From Amycolatopsis sp. MtRt-6 (GTDB taxonomy: Bacteria > Actinomycetota > Actinomycetes > Mycobacteriales > Pseudonocardiaceae), in assembly GCF_017308975.1 (NCBI RefSeq), contig NZ_JADWPD010000018.1:124001-188000 (forward strand): a DNA stretch of 64,000 nt. Reading direction: 5' to 3'. Below the pieces are notes generated by a model that made no database searches, had not been told where the DNA came from, and saw nothing but the letters and a program-made list of their open reading frames with translations. Both the position numbers and the translations under genes were made by a program. This document shows positions 1 through 8,755 of the stretch, piece by piece. The number at the start of each line of letters is the position of its first letter. Within the stretch, counting starts at the first letter, position 1.

Positions 1-310
1 GGGGCAGGAAGGCCAGGTGGGACATGCCGACGGCGTACAGCGGATCGGCGAGCGTGAACTCGACGACGCGGGTGTCGATCCGGGTGATCAGGGCTTCCGC
101 TTGCTGGACGACGACACCCAGCGTGATCTTGTCGGGATCGGCCGAGGCTCGGGCTCGTTCGAGGATGCCGGCGGCTTCCGCGCGCAGCCGTGCGTGGCCG
201 GCTTCGCTCGGGTCGGGGAGTATGTGGTCGTACCCGGGAACGCCGACGTAGGTCGCTTCGAGCGGGGACCAGGTGGCCAGGACGTGGAGGAGTTCGTCGG
301 CGAGGGGCAT
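1..310 (-). CDS. DUF885 family protein, N-terminal part (cut by window edge)
   Basis: The frame opens with ATG at 308-310 and is still open at base 1, so about 103 N-terminal residues are visible. The start reads MPLADELLHVLATWSPLEA, followed by a helical stretch with conserved-looking DPxxAG and RLRAEAAGILERA segments. This resembles the N-terminus of DUF885 proteins, large putative metallopeptidases with a mostly helical fold. The catalytic region lies outside the window, so activity cannot be judged. A GAAGAG purine run directly precedes the ATG; no in-frame start lies further upstream. It is separated from the GH3 gene by a strong hairpin and probably has its own promoter there. Confidence 0.6.
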   Translation of the reverse strand, partial: MPLADELLHVLATWSPLEATYVGVPGYDHILPDPSEAGHARLRAEAAGILERARASADPDKITLGVVVQQAEALITRIDTRVVEFTLADPLYAVGMSHLAFLP

Positions 311-333
311 CTCTTCATGGTGCCGGAAACGAA

Positions 334-366
334 CCGGGCCGGGAGCGGAATCCGCTCCCGGCCCGG
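334..366 (-). terminator. Strong inverted repeat downstream of the GH3 gene
   Basis: Perfect 16-base arms (334-349 and 351-366) around a single central base; in RNA the top pairs would open to form the loop. It starts 7 nt after the GH3 stop on the minus strand and lies before the DUF885 start, so it probably ends GH3 transcription. There is no clear U-run, as is common in GC-rich actinomycetes. Confidence 0.65.
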
Positions 367-372
367 TCGCCG

Positions 373-3018
373 TCAGGTCAGGCTCGAACAGGTTCTCGCG
401 TCCGGATCCAGAGCACCCTTCGGCACCCACCGCACGTTCGCGAACGAAGCCTGGAAGGCACCGTCGGTGTACACCAGGAACGGCGTGTTGATGTGCTCGA
501 AGTCGAGCCCGTTGTCGAAGCAGGACACCGGGATCTTCACCGTCGTCTTCGGGCCGCCCGCCAGGTCGGTGAACAGCTTCGTCGCGTTCACCTCGCTGAA
601 GCACGGGTAGACGCAGTGCATGCTGATCACCGTCCGGTTGGCCGGTGCCTGCTGCACGGTCGTGTCGAACACCAGCGCCGCGTCGGCGTTGAGGTAGCCG
701 CGCAGATCGTTGGTGCCCGCCGTGTTCTGCATGTACAGCTGGGCCGCGCCGGCGCCCGTCCAGGTCGCCTTCAGGCCGTCGCCCTGCACGTTGACGTCCG
801 TCGGGACGACGTTGATCTCGGTGTGCGCCGCCGTGCCGTCCGGGCCGATCACCGTGCCGCCCCAGTTCTCCGCCGAGCCGATCTGGCTCGTGTACGGCGG
901 CACGTCGGTGCGGTCGTAGATCGCCAGGTCCTCGGTCGCGGTCCCGCCGCCGCCGGTCGCGGTGCAGGACGCCGGGCCGGGGGTCTCGTCCAGCTGACCC
1001 ACGGTGGCGCGCTGGCCGGTCTTGAGGCCGTAGCCGAGCTTGAACAGCGGGTCGTAGTTCGGCGACCACGGGTTGAGCGGCGACTGGCACGCGCTCTTCG
1101 GCCACGAGTAGCTCAGCGTGCCCTGGTAGCCGTTCCCGTCCTTGCCCTTGACCAGCATGTCGGCAACGCCGCCGCCCTCGGTGCCGGGCAGCCACGCGGC
1201 CACGAACGCGTCGGAGCGGTTGATCTCCTTGTTCATGTACAGCGGGCGGCCGCCGACGTAGACGGTGACGACCGGGGTGCCCTTGCCGCTGACCTTGTCC
1301 AGCACGGCCAGGTCTTCGGGGTAGAGCCGCGCCGCTTCGAGCGACTTTCGGGTCAGGTCGCCGACGCCCTCGGCGTACGGCGTCTCGCCGATGACCGCGA
1401 TGACCGCGTCGAAGCCCTTGGGGTCGACGTTGCCGGTCGCGTCGAAGGTGACGTTGGCGTCGCCGAGGTTCTGCCTGATGCCCGTCAGGATCGACGTGGC
1501 GTTGGGGAAGTCGGCGTTGGTGTTGCCGGTGCCCTGCCAGCTGAGCGTCCAGCCGCCGGTCTGGTTCGCGATGTTGTCGGCGCTCTTGCCGACGACCAGG
1601 ACCTTCGACGCCGGCTTGAGCGGCAGCACGTTGCCGTTGTTCTTCAGCAGCGTCTGCGAGCCCCGGACGGCGTCGCGCGCCAGCCAGTTGTCCTTCAGCG
1701 CCTCGTCGGAGTTCGCGTAGGAGCGGTCGGAGGGCTTCTGCGACTCGAACAGGCCGTCACGCAGCTTGACGCGCAGGATGCGGGTGACGGCGTCGTCGAT
1801 GCGCGCCATCGGGATCTGGCCGCTCTGCACCTGGGCGACGGTGTTGGTGATGAACGCCTTCCAGTCGTTCGGCACCATCACGATGTCGATGCCGGCGTTG
1901 ATCGCCTGCGGGCACGAGGAGTTCGTGCAGCCGGTGACCTGGCCGATGCCGTTCCAGTCGGACACGACGAGGCCGTCGAAGCCCATCTTGCCCTTGAGGA
2001 TCTGGTTCAGCGCCTTGTCGCTGCCGTGCAGCTTGCCCTCGTTGATGCCGAGGTCGGCGTTGGTCCAGCTGTTGAACGACACCATCACGGTCTGGCTGCC
2101 GGCGGCGAGCGCGCCGTAGTAGCCCTGGCCGTGGACGTTGATCATGTCCGCTTCGGACGCGGGGGTGACGCCCTGGTCCTGGCCGTTGATGGTGCCGCCG
2201 TCGCCGATGAAGTGCTTGGCGGTGGCGATGACGCCGTTGTAGCCGATGCGCTTGGTGGCGCCGTCCTGGAGGCCGTTGATGGCTTCGTAGCCGTAGGAGC
2301 GCGTGATGCGCGGGTCCTCGGAGAAGCCTTCGTAGGTGCGGCCCCAGCGGTCGTCCTGGACGACGGCGAGGGTGGGCGAGAAGGCCCAGTCCTGGCCGGT
2401 GGCGCGGATCTGCCGGGCGGTGGCGGCGGCGACGTCGCGGACCAGGCAGGGGTCGTGCGCGGCGCCGAGGCCGATGTTGTGCGGGTAGACGGTGGCGCCG
2501 TAGACGTTGTTGTTGCCGTGCACGGCGTCGATGCCCCAGATGACGGGGATCTTCGTGCGGCTCGTCTTGGAGGCGTTCCAGTAGGCGTCGGCGAGGTTCA
2601 GCCAGTCCTGCTGGGTGGCGTACTTCTTCCCACCGGGCCACGAGCCGCCGCCGTTGAGGACCGAGCCGATGGCGTACTGGCGGACCTCGTCGGGGGTGAT
2701 GGCGGCGATCTCGGGCTGCGTCATCTGCCCGACTTTTTCCTCCAGGGTCATGCCCTTGAGGATTTCGGCGATCCGCTGCTCGTCGCCGGCCTTCCCCTTG
2801 AACCGGCTGTCGACCTTCGGCCAGTCGGCGAGGGCAGGCAGGCTCTTCTCGATCCGGGCGCAGCCGTCCCTGTCCTTGGCGGGCTGGCCGATGACGGGTT
2901 GCGGGGCTTCGGCTTGGGCCGGCGTCGCCTGGGCGATCCCGCCCAGCAGGCTCAGGCTCATCAGCGTGACGAGCGAACTTCGGCGCGCACGGGACCACGC
3001 GCGGGATCTACGGGCCAT
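373..3018 (-). CDS. Secreted glycoside hydrolase family 3 beta-glucosidase (ExoP-like)
   Basis: An 881-residue secreted glucosidase. Residues 1-36 form a signal peptide (basic start, hydrophobic core, AQA-type cleavage site). The GH3 (beta/alpha)8 domain follows (about 70-400), with KHFIGDGG and the nucleophile motif VVSDWNG, where Asp354 is the expected catalytic base. Then come the C-terminal alpha/beta sandwich (about 430-650) and a beta-rich tail (about 690-881) like the galactose-binding domain of ExoP-type 1,4-beta-D-glucan exohydrolases. The length fits that subfamily. It probably releases glucose from beta-glucans or cello-oligosaccharides outside the cell. The gene is monocistronic, and its upstream region contains an AT-rich patch near 3110-3133 that could carry promoter or operator sequence. 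The exact substrate is not determined. Confidence 0.9.
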   Translation of the reverse strand: MARRSRAWSRARRSSLVTLMSLSLLGGIAQATPAQAEAPQPVIGQPAKDRDGCARIEKSLPALADWPKVDSRFKGKAGDEQRIAEILKGMTLEEKVGQMTQPEIAAITPDEVRQYAIGSVLNGGGSWPGGKKYATQQDWLNLADAYWNASKTSRTKIPVIWGIDAVHGNNNVYGATVYPHNIGLGAAHDPCLVRDVAAATARQIRATGQDWAFSPTLAVVQDDRWGRTYEGFSEDPRITRSYGYEAINGLQDGATKRIGYNGVIATAKHFIGDGGTINGQDQGVTPASEADMINVHGQGYYGALAAGSQTVMVSFNSWTNADLGINEGKLHGSDKALNQILKGKMGFDGLVVSDWNGIGQVTGCTNSSCPQAINAGIDIVMVPNDWKAFITNTVAQVQSGQIPMARIDDAVTRILRVKLRDGLFESQKPSDRSYANSDEALKDNWLARDAVRGSQTLLKNNGNVLPLKPASKVLVVGKSADNIANQTGGWTLSWQGTGNTNADFPNATSILTGIRQNLGDANVTFDATGNVDPKGFDAVIAVIGETPYAEGVGDLTRKSLEAARLYPEDLAVLDKVSGKGTPVVTVYVGGRPLYMNKEINRSDAFVAAWLPGTEGGGVADMLVKGKDGNGYQGTLSYSWPKSACQSPLNPWSPNYDPLFKLGYGLKTGQRATVGQLDETPGPASCTATGGGGTATEDLAIYDRTDVPPYTSQIGSAENWGGTVIGPDGTAAHTEINVVPTDVNVQGDGLKATWTGAGAAQLYMQNTAGTNDLRGYLNADAALVFDTTVQQAPANRTVISMHCVYPCFSEVNATKLFTDLAGGPKTTVKIPVSCFDNGLDFEHINTPFLVYTDGAFQASFANVRWVPKGALDPDARTCSSLT

Positions 3019-3191
3019 GGGTCTGGTCCATTCTGCGATGAACGGCGGACCGGCCGATCCTCACCGGGCGACGGGGAAGCAGTCAAGGGTTTCGATTGTT
3101 TGCACGGCCTGTTAATTCTCGACATAAACTAAGAGTCGCTCGGTGGCGGGGCCACCCATATCCGGCGGGGTGCCGAAGGTCAAGAGCACTG

Positions 3192-3213
3192 CCGGGCAGG
3201 GGTTTTGCCCCGG
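3192..3213 (-). terminator. Hairpin after the Lrp-family gene
   Basis: CCGGGCA (3192-3198) pairs with TGCCCCGG (3206-3213) with one bulged C and a GGGGTTT loop. It lies 7 nt downstream of the regulator's stop codon on the minus strand. Confidence 0.4.
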
Positions 3214-3220
3214 TGTCGGC

Positions 3221-3754
3221 TCAGCTCGGCACCGAGCCCGGCAGTTCCTCGAAGATCAGCCAGGTCCGCGTCGACCGCACCCCCTCCAGTGCCTGCAGCC
3301 GCTCCAGCACCACGTCCCGCAGTGTCGAGTTGTCCGGTGTCCGGACCAGCAGCAGGATGTCGAAATCCCCGCCCACCAGCGCCACGTGGTCCACGTACGG
3401 GATCTCGTGCAGGTCCGTCGCCATCGTGCGCCACGACGTCTGCTCCACCGTCACCATGATGTATGCCGACGTGCCCAAACCCGCCCGGCGCGGGTCGATC
3501 CGGGCGCCGAAGCCCGTGATCACCCCTTCCGCCAGCAAGCGCTCCAAGCGCGCGTACGCGTTCGTCCGCGAGATGTGCAGGCGCTCCGCCAGCGCGCGCA
3601 CCGCCAGGCGGCCGTCCGCCGACAGCTCCGCCAGCATGGCCCGGTCGATGTCGTCCAGGGCCGGGACCGTTCGTCCCGGCAGAGCCCCGTGAGCCAGGGC
3701 ACCCGTGGACGTTTGGTCCGCCGGGACTCCCGCCGGAGGCCGTTTGTCGCTCAT
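3221..3754 (-). CDS. Lrp/AsnC-family regulator, probable regulator of the bkd operon
   Basis: A 177-residue regulator. A flexible N-terminal extension of about 30 residues precedes a winged helix-turn-helix (LDDIDRAMLAELSADGR ... ISRTNAYARLERL) and a C-terminal RAM/AsnC ligand-binding domain (YIMVTVEQTSW ... VGGDFDILLLVRT). ATG at 3752-3754 is preferred because an AAGGG motif lies 10 nt upstream; a TTG three codons earlier is possible. It is divergent from the branched-chain 2-oxoacid dehydrogenase operon with only 75 bp between starts. Lrp-type BkdR proteins control such operons elsewhere (Pseudomonas, Streptomyces), so local control by branched-chain amino or keto acids is likely but inferred from position. 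Confidence 0.88.
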   Translation of the reverse strand: MSDKRPPAGVPADQTSTGALAHGALPGRTVPALDDIDRAMLAELSADGRLAVRALAERLHISRTNAYARLERLLAEGVITGFGARIDPRRAGLGTSAYIMVTVEQTSWRTMATDLHEIPYVDHVALVGGDFDILLLVRTPDNSTLRDVVLERLQALEGVRSTRTWLIFEELPGSVPS

Positions 3755-3829
3755 TTCCGCCAACCCTTGAACAGAACACCGCCGGGAACCACCATTTCAG
3801 CATCATATGTCTGGGAGAGGTGGTGCGCT

Positions 3830-4900
3830 GTGGAAACCCTGCTGCCGTCGGCTGCCCCCGTGCGGTTCGTCGCCGAAGACGGGAGCCGTGCCGACCGGCA
3901 CGGGCCGTACGGGGAGCCCGCGGAAGACCGGCTGAAAGAGGCCTACCGGCTGATGGTCCTCGGCCGCCGGTTCGACGTGCAGGCCACCGCGCTCACCAAG
4001 CAGGGCCGGCTCGCCGTCTACCCCTCCAGCGCCGGCCAGGAAGCGTGCCAGGTCGGCGCGGCGCTCGTCCTGCGAACCGCGGACTGGCTCTTCCCCACCT
4101 ACCGTGACTCCGTCGCCCTCGTCGCCCGCGGCCTGAAGCCCGGCGAAGTCCTGACGCTGCTTCGCGGCGACGCGCACTGCGGCTACAACCCGGTCGAGAC
4201 GCGCGTTGCCCCGCAGTGCACTCCGCTCGCGACGCAGACTCTGCACGCCGCCGGCCTGGCGCACGCGATGCAGCGACGCGGCGAAGACGCCGTCGCGCTC
4301 GCGCTCATCGGGGACGGCGCCACCAGCGAAGGTGACTTCCACGAGGCGCTCAACTTCGCCGCCGTCTTCAAGGCGCCCGTCGTCTTCTTCGTGCAGAACA
4401 ACCGCTTCGCCATCTCGGTGCCCTTCGAGAAGCAGAGCGCCGCCGCTGCGCTGGCGTACAAGGGCGTCGGCTACGGCATGCGCTCGGAGCAGGTCGACGG
4501 CAACGACGCCGTCGCCGTCCTGGCCGTCCTCGACGACGCCGTGCGGCACGCGCGCGAGGGCAAGGGGCCCGTCCTCGTCGAGGCCCACACCTACCGCATC
4601 GACGCCCACACCAACGCCGACGACGCCACCCGCTACCGCGACGCCGACGAAGTCGCGAAGTGGCGCGAAGCCGACCCGGTCAAGCGGCTGGAAACCTTCC
4701 TGAAGAGCCGCGAAAGCTTGAGCGACAACGAGATCGAGCAGTTCGCCGCCGACGCCGAGGGCTACGCCCAGTCCGTCCGCGACACCCTCAACGCCGAGCC
4801 CGAGCTCGACCCGCTGTCGCTGTTCGACCACGTCTACGCCGAACCGACCCGCCAGCTGAAGGCCCAGCGGGCCGCCCTCGTCGCCGAACTGGAGGCCTGA
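3830..4900 (+). CDS. bkdA: Branched-chain 2-oxoacid dehydrogenase E1 alpha subunit
   Basis: A 356-residue thiamine-diphosphate E1 alpha subunit. The TPP motif is intact: GDGATSEGDFHEALNFAAVF followed after about 10 residues by VQNN. The YPSSAGQEACQVGAA and FPTYRDSVALVARG segments are typical of the family. E1 decarboxylates branched-chain 2-oxoacids from Val, Leu and Ile and reductively acylates the lipoyl group of E2. The frame is open far upstream, but GTG 3830 has GGGAGAGG nine bases before it and matches the usual N-terminus. The stop overlaps the E1 beta start (TGATG). A pyruvate-dehydrogenase-like role is the alternative; the divergent Lrp regulator favours bkd. Confidence 0.9.
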   Translation: METLLPSAAPVRFVAEDGSRADRHGPYGEPAEDRLKEAYRLMVLGRRFDVQATALTKQGRLAVYPSSAGQEACQVGAALVLRTADWLFPTYRDSVALVARGLKPGEVLTLLRGDAHCGYNPVETRVAPQCTPLATQTLHAAGLAHAMQRRGEDAVALALIGDGATSEGDFHEALNFAAVFKAPVVFFVQNNRFAISVPFEKQSAAAALAYKGVGYGMRSEQVDGNDAVAVLAVLDDAVRHAREGKGPVLVEAHTYRIDAHTNADDATRYRDADEVAKWREADPVKRLETFLKSRESLSDNEIEQFAADAEGYAQSVRDTLNAEPELDPLSLFDHVYAEPTRQLKAQRAALVAELEA

Positions 4901-5898
4901 TGACGACCACCACCATGGCGCAGGCGCTCAACGCGGCCCTGCGGGACGCCCTCAAGGACGACGACCGCGTCCTCGTGTTCGGCGAGGACGTCGGCACGCT
5001 CGGCGGCGTCTTCCGCGTCACCGACGGCATCACCGCCGACTTCGGCGAAGACCGCTGCTTCGACACCCCGCTCGCCGAATCCGGCATCGTCGGGTTCGCC
5101 GTCGGGATGGCGATGGGCGGGTTCCGGCCGGTCGTCGAGATGCAGTTCGACGCCTTCGCCTACCCGGCGTTCGAGCAGATCACCTCGCACGTCGCGAAGC
5201 TGCGCAACCGCACCCGGGGCGCGCTGGAGGTGCCCATGGTCATCCGCGTGCCCTACGCCGGCGGCATCGGCGGTGTCGAGCACCACTGCGACTCCAGCGA
5301 GGCCTACTACACGCACACGCCGGGCCTGCGCGTCGTCACGCCGGGCACCGCGCAGGACGCCTACGACCTGCTTCGCGACGCCATCGAGTCGCCCGACCCG
5401 GTGATCTTCCTCGAGCCGAAGTGCCGCTACTGGTCGAGCGAAGAGGTCAGCTTCACCCGCACCGGGCCCGGCCTGGACCAGGCCGTCGTCCGCCGGCACG
5501 GCAAGGACGTCACGCTCGTCGCCTACGGCCCGATGGTCGCCACCGCGCTGGAAACCGCCGATGCGGCGAAGGTCGAGGGCTGGGACGTCGAGGTCGTCGA
5601 CCTGCGTTCGCTGTCGCCGTTCGACGACGAGACCGTGACGGCGTCCGTGCGCCGCACCGGCCGGGCCGTCGTCGTGCACGAGGCCGCCGGCTTCGGCGGC
5701 TACGGCGCCGAGGTCGTCGCGCGCGTCACCGAACAGTGCTTCCACCAGCTGCACGCGCCCGTGCTGCGGGTGACCGGGCTCGACATCCCGTACCCGGCGC
5801 CGAAGCTCGAGCGGCACATGCTGCCCGACGTCGACCGGATCCTCGACACGATCGCGCGCCTGCAGTGGGACGACACGCCGGTGGTGGCCGGTGCCTGA
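4900..5898 (+). CDS. bkdB: Branched-chain 2-oxoacid dehydrogenase E1 beta subunit
   Basis: A 332-residue transketolase-like E1 beta subunit that forms the alpha2beta2 E1 with the preceding product. Family landmarks are VLVFGEDVGTLGGVFRVTDG, the LAESGIVGFAVGMAMGG segment near the TPP site, and the C-terminal transketolase domain ending in TGLDIPYPAPKLERHMLPD. ATG at 4900 shares one base with the E1 alpha stop, and its own 3' end overlaps the E2 start by 8 bp, so the three genes are translationally coupled. No dihydrolipoamide dehydrogenase (E3) gene is nearby; the complex presumably borrows a shared E3 from elsewhere. Confidence 0.92.
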   Translation: MTTTTMAQALNAALRDALKDDDRVLVFGEDVGTLGGVFRVTDGITADFGEDRCFDTPLAESGIVGFAVGMAMGGFRPVVEMQFDAFAYPAFEQITSHVAKLRNRTRGALEVPMVIRVPYAGGIGGVEHHCDSSEAYYTHTPGLRVVTPGTAQDAYDLLRDAIESPDPVIFLEPKCRYWSSEEVSFTRTGPGLDQAVVRRHGKDVTLVAYGPMVATALETADAAKVEGWDVEVVDLRSLSPFDDETVTASVRRTGRAVVVHEAAGFGGYGAEVVARVTEQCFHQLHAPVLRVTGLDIPYPAPKLERHMLPDVDRILDTIARLQWDDTPVVAGA

Positions 5899-7072
5899 CT
5901 TCCTGCTGCCCGACCTCGGCGAAGGCCTGACCGAGGCGGCGATCGTGGACTGGCGGGTCGAGGTCGGCGACACCGTCGACGTCGACCAGGTCGTCGTCGA
6001 GGTCGAGACGGCGAAGGCTGCGGTCGAGGTGCCGGTGCCGTTCGCCGGCGTGGTGTCCGCGCTGCACGGCGAGCCGGGGCAGCTGCTGCCGGTCGGCGCG
6101 CCGCTGCTGAGCGTCGGCGGGTTCGCCGAGCCCGGCGTGACGACGTCGTCGGGCAGCGGCAACGTCCTCATCGGCTACGGCACCGCGCCGGCGACCCGGC
6201 GCAAGCGCGCCCGGCGGCCGGTGCGCACCACCGCGCCCACGCGGCCGAAGCAGCCTGGGGTGATCTCGCCGTTCGTCCGGAAACTGGCGTCGGACAACGG
6301 GATCGACCTCGCTCGGCTCACCCCGGGCGGCGCGGACGGCATCATCCGCCGCGCCGACGTCGAGGCGGCGCTGAAGAAGCCCGTCGCGAAGGGCAAGCGC
6401 GTCCCGCTGACCGGTGTGCGCAAGGCCGTCGCCGACAAGCTGGCGACGTCCCGGCGGGAGATCCCCGAGGCCACGGTGTGGGTGGACGTCGACGCGACCG
6501 AGCTGGTCGCCGCGCGGGCCGCGCTGAACGCCAAGTCCGACCGGCCGGTCAGCCTGCTCGGGCTGATCGCGCGGTTCGCCGTCGCGGGGCTGCGCAGGTT
6601 CCCGGAGCTGAACTCGCGCGTCGAAGGCGACGAGATCGTGCTGCTGGACGAGATCCACCTCGGGTTCGCCGCGCAGACCGACCGCGGGCTCGTCGTGCCG
6701 GTCGTGCGGGACGCCGGGACGCTGTCCACCCGGGACCTCTCCGCGGCGATCGGCGACCGGGCCCGCACCGCGCGGGCGGGCAAGCTCGCGCCCGCGGACC
6801 TCACCGGCGGCACCTTCACGGTCAACAACTACGGCGTCTTCGGCGTCGACGGCTCGGCCGCGATCATCAACCACCCCGAGGCGGCCATCCTCGGCATCGG
6901 CCGGATCATCGACCGGCCGTGGGTCGTCGACGGCGCCCTGGCGGCCCGGAAGATCTGCGAGCTCACGCTGGCCTTCGACCACCGCGTGTGCGACGGCGGC
7001 ACGGCGGGCGGGTTCCTGCGGTTCGTCGCCGACTGCGTGGAGTCGCCGGTCACCGCCCTCGGGGACCTCTGA
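5891..7072 (+). CDS. bkdC: Dihydrolipoamide acyltransferase E2 of the branched-chain complex
   Basis: A 393-residue E2. It has one lipoyl domain (residues 1-78, lipoyl Lys42 in VETAKAAVEVP), an Ala/Arg/Pro linker, a peripheral-subunit-binding domain (about 122-158, FVRKLASDNGIDLARL), another linker, and the catalytic acyltransferase domain (about 168-393) with the active-site motif DHRVCDGG near the end. It forms the core that transfers the acyl group to CoA. Only one lipoyl domain is present, as in many bkd E2s. GTG 5891 lies inside the end of the E1 beta gene. Confidence 0.92.
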   Translation: MPDFLLPDLGEGLTEAAIVDWRVEVGDTVDVDQVVVEVETAKAAVEVPVPFAGVVSALHGEPGQLLPVGAPLLSVGGFAEPGVTTSSGSGNVLIGYGTAPATRRKRARRPVRTTAPTRPKQPGVISPFVRKLASDNGIDLARLTPGGADGIIRRADVEAALKKPVAKGKRVPLTGVRKAVADKLATSRREIPEATVWVDVDATELVAARAALNAKSDRPVSLLGLIARFAVAGLRRFPELNSRVEGDEIVLLDEIHLGFAAQTDRGLVVPVVRDAGTLSTRDLSAAIGDRARTARAGKLAPADLTGGTFTVNNYGVFGVDGSAAIINHPEAAILGIGRIIDRPWVVDGALAARKICELTLAFDHRVCDGGTAGGFLRFVADCVESPVTALGDL

Positions 7073-7127
7073 CGACTCACCGGCCGAGTTGGCCGGTGGT
7101 GACGGCGGCGGCACTACTGTGTCGATC

Positions 7128-7221
7128 TTTACTAATCCGACCACAGTCACGGCCTGATGACTTTCGTAGTAACACTTACGTGCCGCGCGATGGTCGGCCT
7201 ACTTTTGGCCGGATTAGTAAA
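7128..7221. repeat. 94-bp element A with perfect 12-bp closing inverted repeat
   Basis: TTTACTAATCCG (7128-7139) and its exact reverse complement (7210-7221) bracket 70 bp containing the core ATGACTTTCG (7157-7166), with 55 bases between the end of the core and the end of the element. Element B at 14381-14473 has the same core, the same 55-base distance and a 12-bp closing repeat of unrelated sequence. Element A lies between the bkd operon and the next gene, and its right arm touches that gene's -10 hexamer. Confidence 0.55.
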
Positions 7222-7229
7222 GTGGTTGC
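7218..7229 (+). promoter_or_regulatory. -10 hexamer for leaderless transcription of the 7230 gene
   Basis: TAAAGT (7218-7223) lies 6 nt before GTG 7230, which places the expected transcription start on the start codon. No good -35 is visible. Confidence 0.45.
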
Positions 7230-7778
7230 GTGACGACACCGGCCCAGCACGACCGCGACCTGGCGGAGGGGCGCGTCGCCCGGTTCAAGCAGGACCTGCG
7301 CGACGGGCTCGCGACCGCGCCCGAAAGCGTCGAGGCGATGGACGAGCTCGTGGCCACGGCCCACCGGCTGCTCGACGCCGAGGTGGCGTTCGACGAGGCC
7401 AAGCGGCGGCTGGCCGACGCCGAGCTCGAGTCCCGGCACGCGGCCACGCAGCGCGCGGTCGTCTGGTTCGCGGCCGCGCCCGTGCTGGTGCCGCTGGTCG
7501 CCGCGGCGCTGGTGCTGTTCGAAGTGCTGTCGCCGGTCTGGCTGTTCGTGCTGGTGCCGCTGTTCGGCGCGGGCTTGTGGGTCGGCTTCGCGCCGGTCCG
7601 CCGGGCCGGAGCGGTGATCCGCGAGCGGACGCGGGCGGCGTGGGCGGGCAGCGTGACGGCGGTGGCGCTGGTTCTCGCGCTGGTCCCGTGGGCCGGGGCG
7701 GTGGTCTGCACGGTCCTGACGGCGCTGGGCGTCGCGGGCACGATCGCGCTGCTGTGGCGGGAAAGCCGGACCCCATGA
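7230..7778 (+). CDS. Unrecognised membrane protein
   Basis: A 182-residue protein of unknown function. Residues 1-75 are charged and helical, rich in Ala, Glu, Arg and Asp (a probable short coiled coil). Four hydrophobic segments follow, arranged in two close pairs (about 77-95, 98-118, 140-157 and 159-175), leaving a short basic tail. It is probably an inner-membrane protein with a cytoplasmic N-terminal helix bundle. It overlaps the next gene by 4 bp (ATGA), so the two products are probably made together and may interact through their coiled coils. No ribosome-binding site is seen; the start appears leaderless. Confidence 0.7.
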   Translation: MTTPAQHDRDLAEGRVARFKQDLRDGLATAPESVEAMDELVATAHRLLDAEVAFDEAKRRLADAELESRHAATQRAVVWFAAAPVLVPLVAAALVLFEVLSPVWLFVLVPLFGAGLWVGFAPVRRAGAVIRERTRAAWAGSVTAVALVLALVPWAGAVVCTVLTALGVAGTIALLWRESRTP

Positions 7779-8755
7779 GCCACGGCTACGCGACCTACGG
7801 CGACGACCCGGAGTTCACCCAGGAGTACGACTACCCGGACGCCGTCGACCCGACGCGGCGCGATCTCGACGAGCTGTTCGCGGCGGTCGACGGGCTGCGC
7901 GCGGCCGACGACCGCCTGGGTCAGGACGTCGCCGACCTGGCCGAGCGGCTCGAAAGCGGTGACCCGCACCATCAGCAGGACCGGCTCGACCTGCTCGGCC
8001 GGCAGCTGGAGCGGCTGCGGCAGCAGGTCCGGGTGCTGGAGCGCGCGGTCCGCGTGTCCGACGGAGTCCCGCAGGCCGACCTCGACGACGTCGGCGCGGA
8101 GACGCGGGCGCTCGCGGCGGAGGCGGCGCGCTGGGACGACCTGCACAAGGAGCTCGTCACCAAGGAGCAGCGGGCCCGGTACGCGGAGGAGATCGCGCAC
8201 CTGGACTCGGTGCGGGCGGCACTGGCCCGGTGCGACGCGGACCTGCGGGATGTCATCGGCGTCCTGGCGTCAACGGACCGTTCGTCGCGCGCCCGGGGTG
8301 ACGCGGAGTCGTCGTTGCGGGCGTTGTCGACGCGGCGCCGGACGATGCTGGACGAGGAGATCCCGGCGGCCGCCGCGGCGGCGGACCAGGCGCGGCTGGC
8401 CCTGCGCGAGGCGGACGCGGTCGAGGCGCGGGTGGTGCCGCAGCTGGAGCGGGCCGAGCGGGCGTGGCACGACCTGCAGGTGCGGCTGCGGACCCGGATC
8501 ACCGACGCGCTGGGGTCGAACGCGCTGCTGCCGGTGTGGTTCGGGCACGCGCTGGGCGTGGCGCCGCCGTCGGGTACGTCGGGTGACGCGTGGATCCGGA
8601 CGGCCGCGTCGGTGCTGGCGTACCGGGTGACGTTCGGGGTGACGGACCAGGCCCTGCCGCTCGGCCCGCCGGCGGGTGAGGACGCGGACACGACGGAACG
8701 CCGCTGGACCTGGCGGGCGAGGCTGGAGTCGGAGCTCGACGACCTCGCCCTCTAG
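7775..8755 (+). CDS. Unrecognised soluble coiled-coil protein
   Basis: A 326-residue protein with no recognised domain. After an acidic Tyr/Asp/Pro-rich start (about 1-30), residues 30-240 are almost entirely charged heptad-like helix (LDELFAAVDGLRAADDRLG, LGRQLERLRQQVRVLERAV and similar), which indicates a long coiled coil. The C-terminal 80 residues are more globular, with several Trp. It has no signal peptide or membrane segment. It is translationally coupled to the preceding membrane protein, so a membrane-tethered complex is a reasonable guess. It is followed by a palindromic array instead of an ordinary terminator. Confidence 0.7.
   Translation: MSHGYATYGDDPEFTQEYDYPDAVDPTRRDLDELFAAVDGLRAADDRLGQDVADLAERLESGDPHHQQDRLDLLGRQLERLRQQVRVLERAVRVSDGVPQADLDDVGAETRALAAEAARWDDLHKELVTKEQRARYAEEIAHLDSVRAALARCDADLRDVIGVLASTDRSSRARGDAESSLRALSTRRRTMLDEEIPAAAAAADQARLALREADAVEARVVPQLERAERAWHDLQVRLRTRITDALGSNALLPVWFGHALGVAPPSGTSGDAWIRTAASVLAYRVTFGVTDQALPLGPPAGEDADTTERRWTWRARLESELDDLAL

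Noticed and set aside
190..3132. Very long open frames antisense to real genes (here opposite the GH3 gene; similar ones opposite aftD and betA)
   Set aside because: They show the biased, Arg/Val/Asp-repetitive composition expected of shadow frames in GC-rich DNA and have no domain match, while the opposite strand encodes a clear enzyme.
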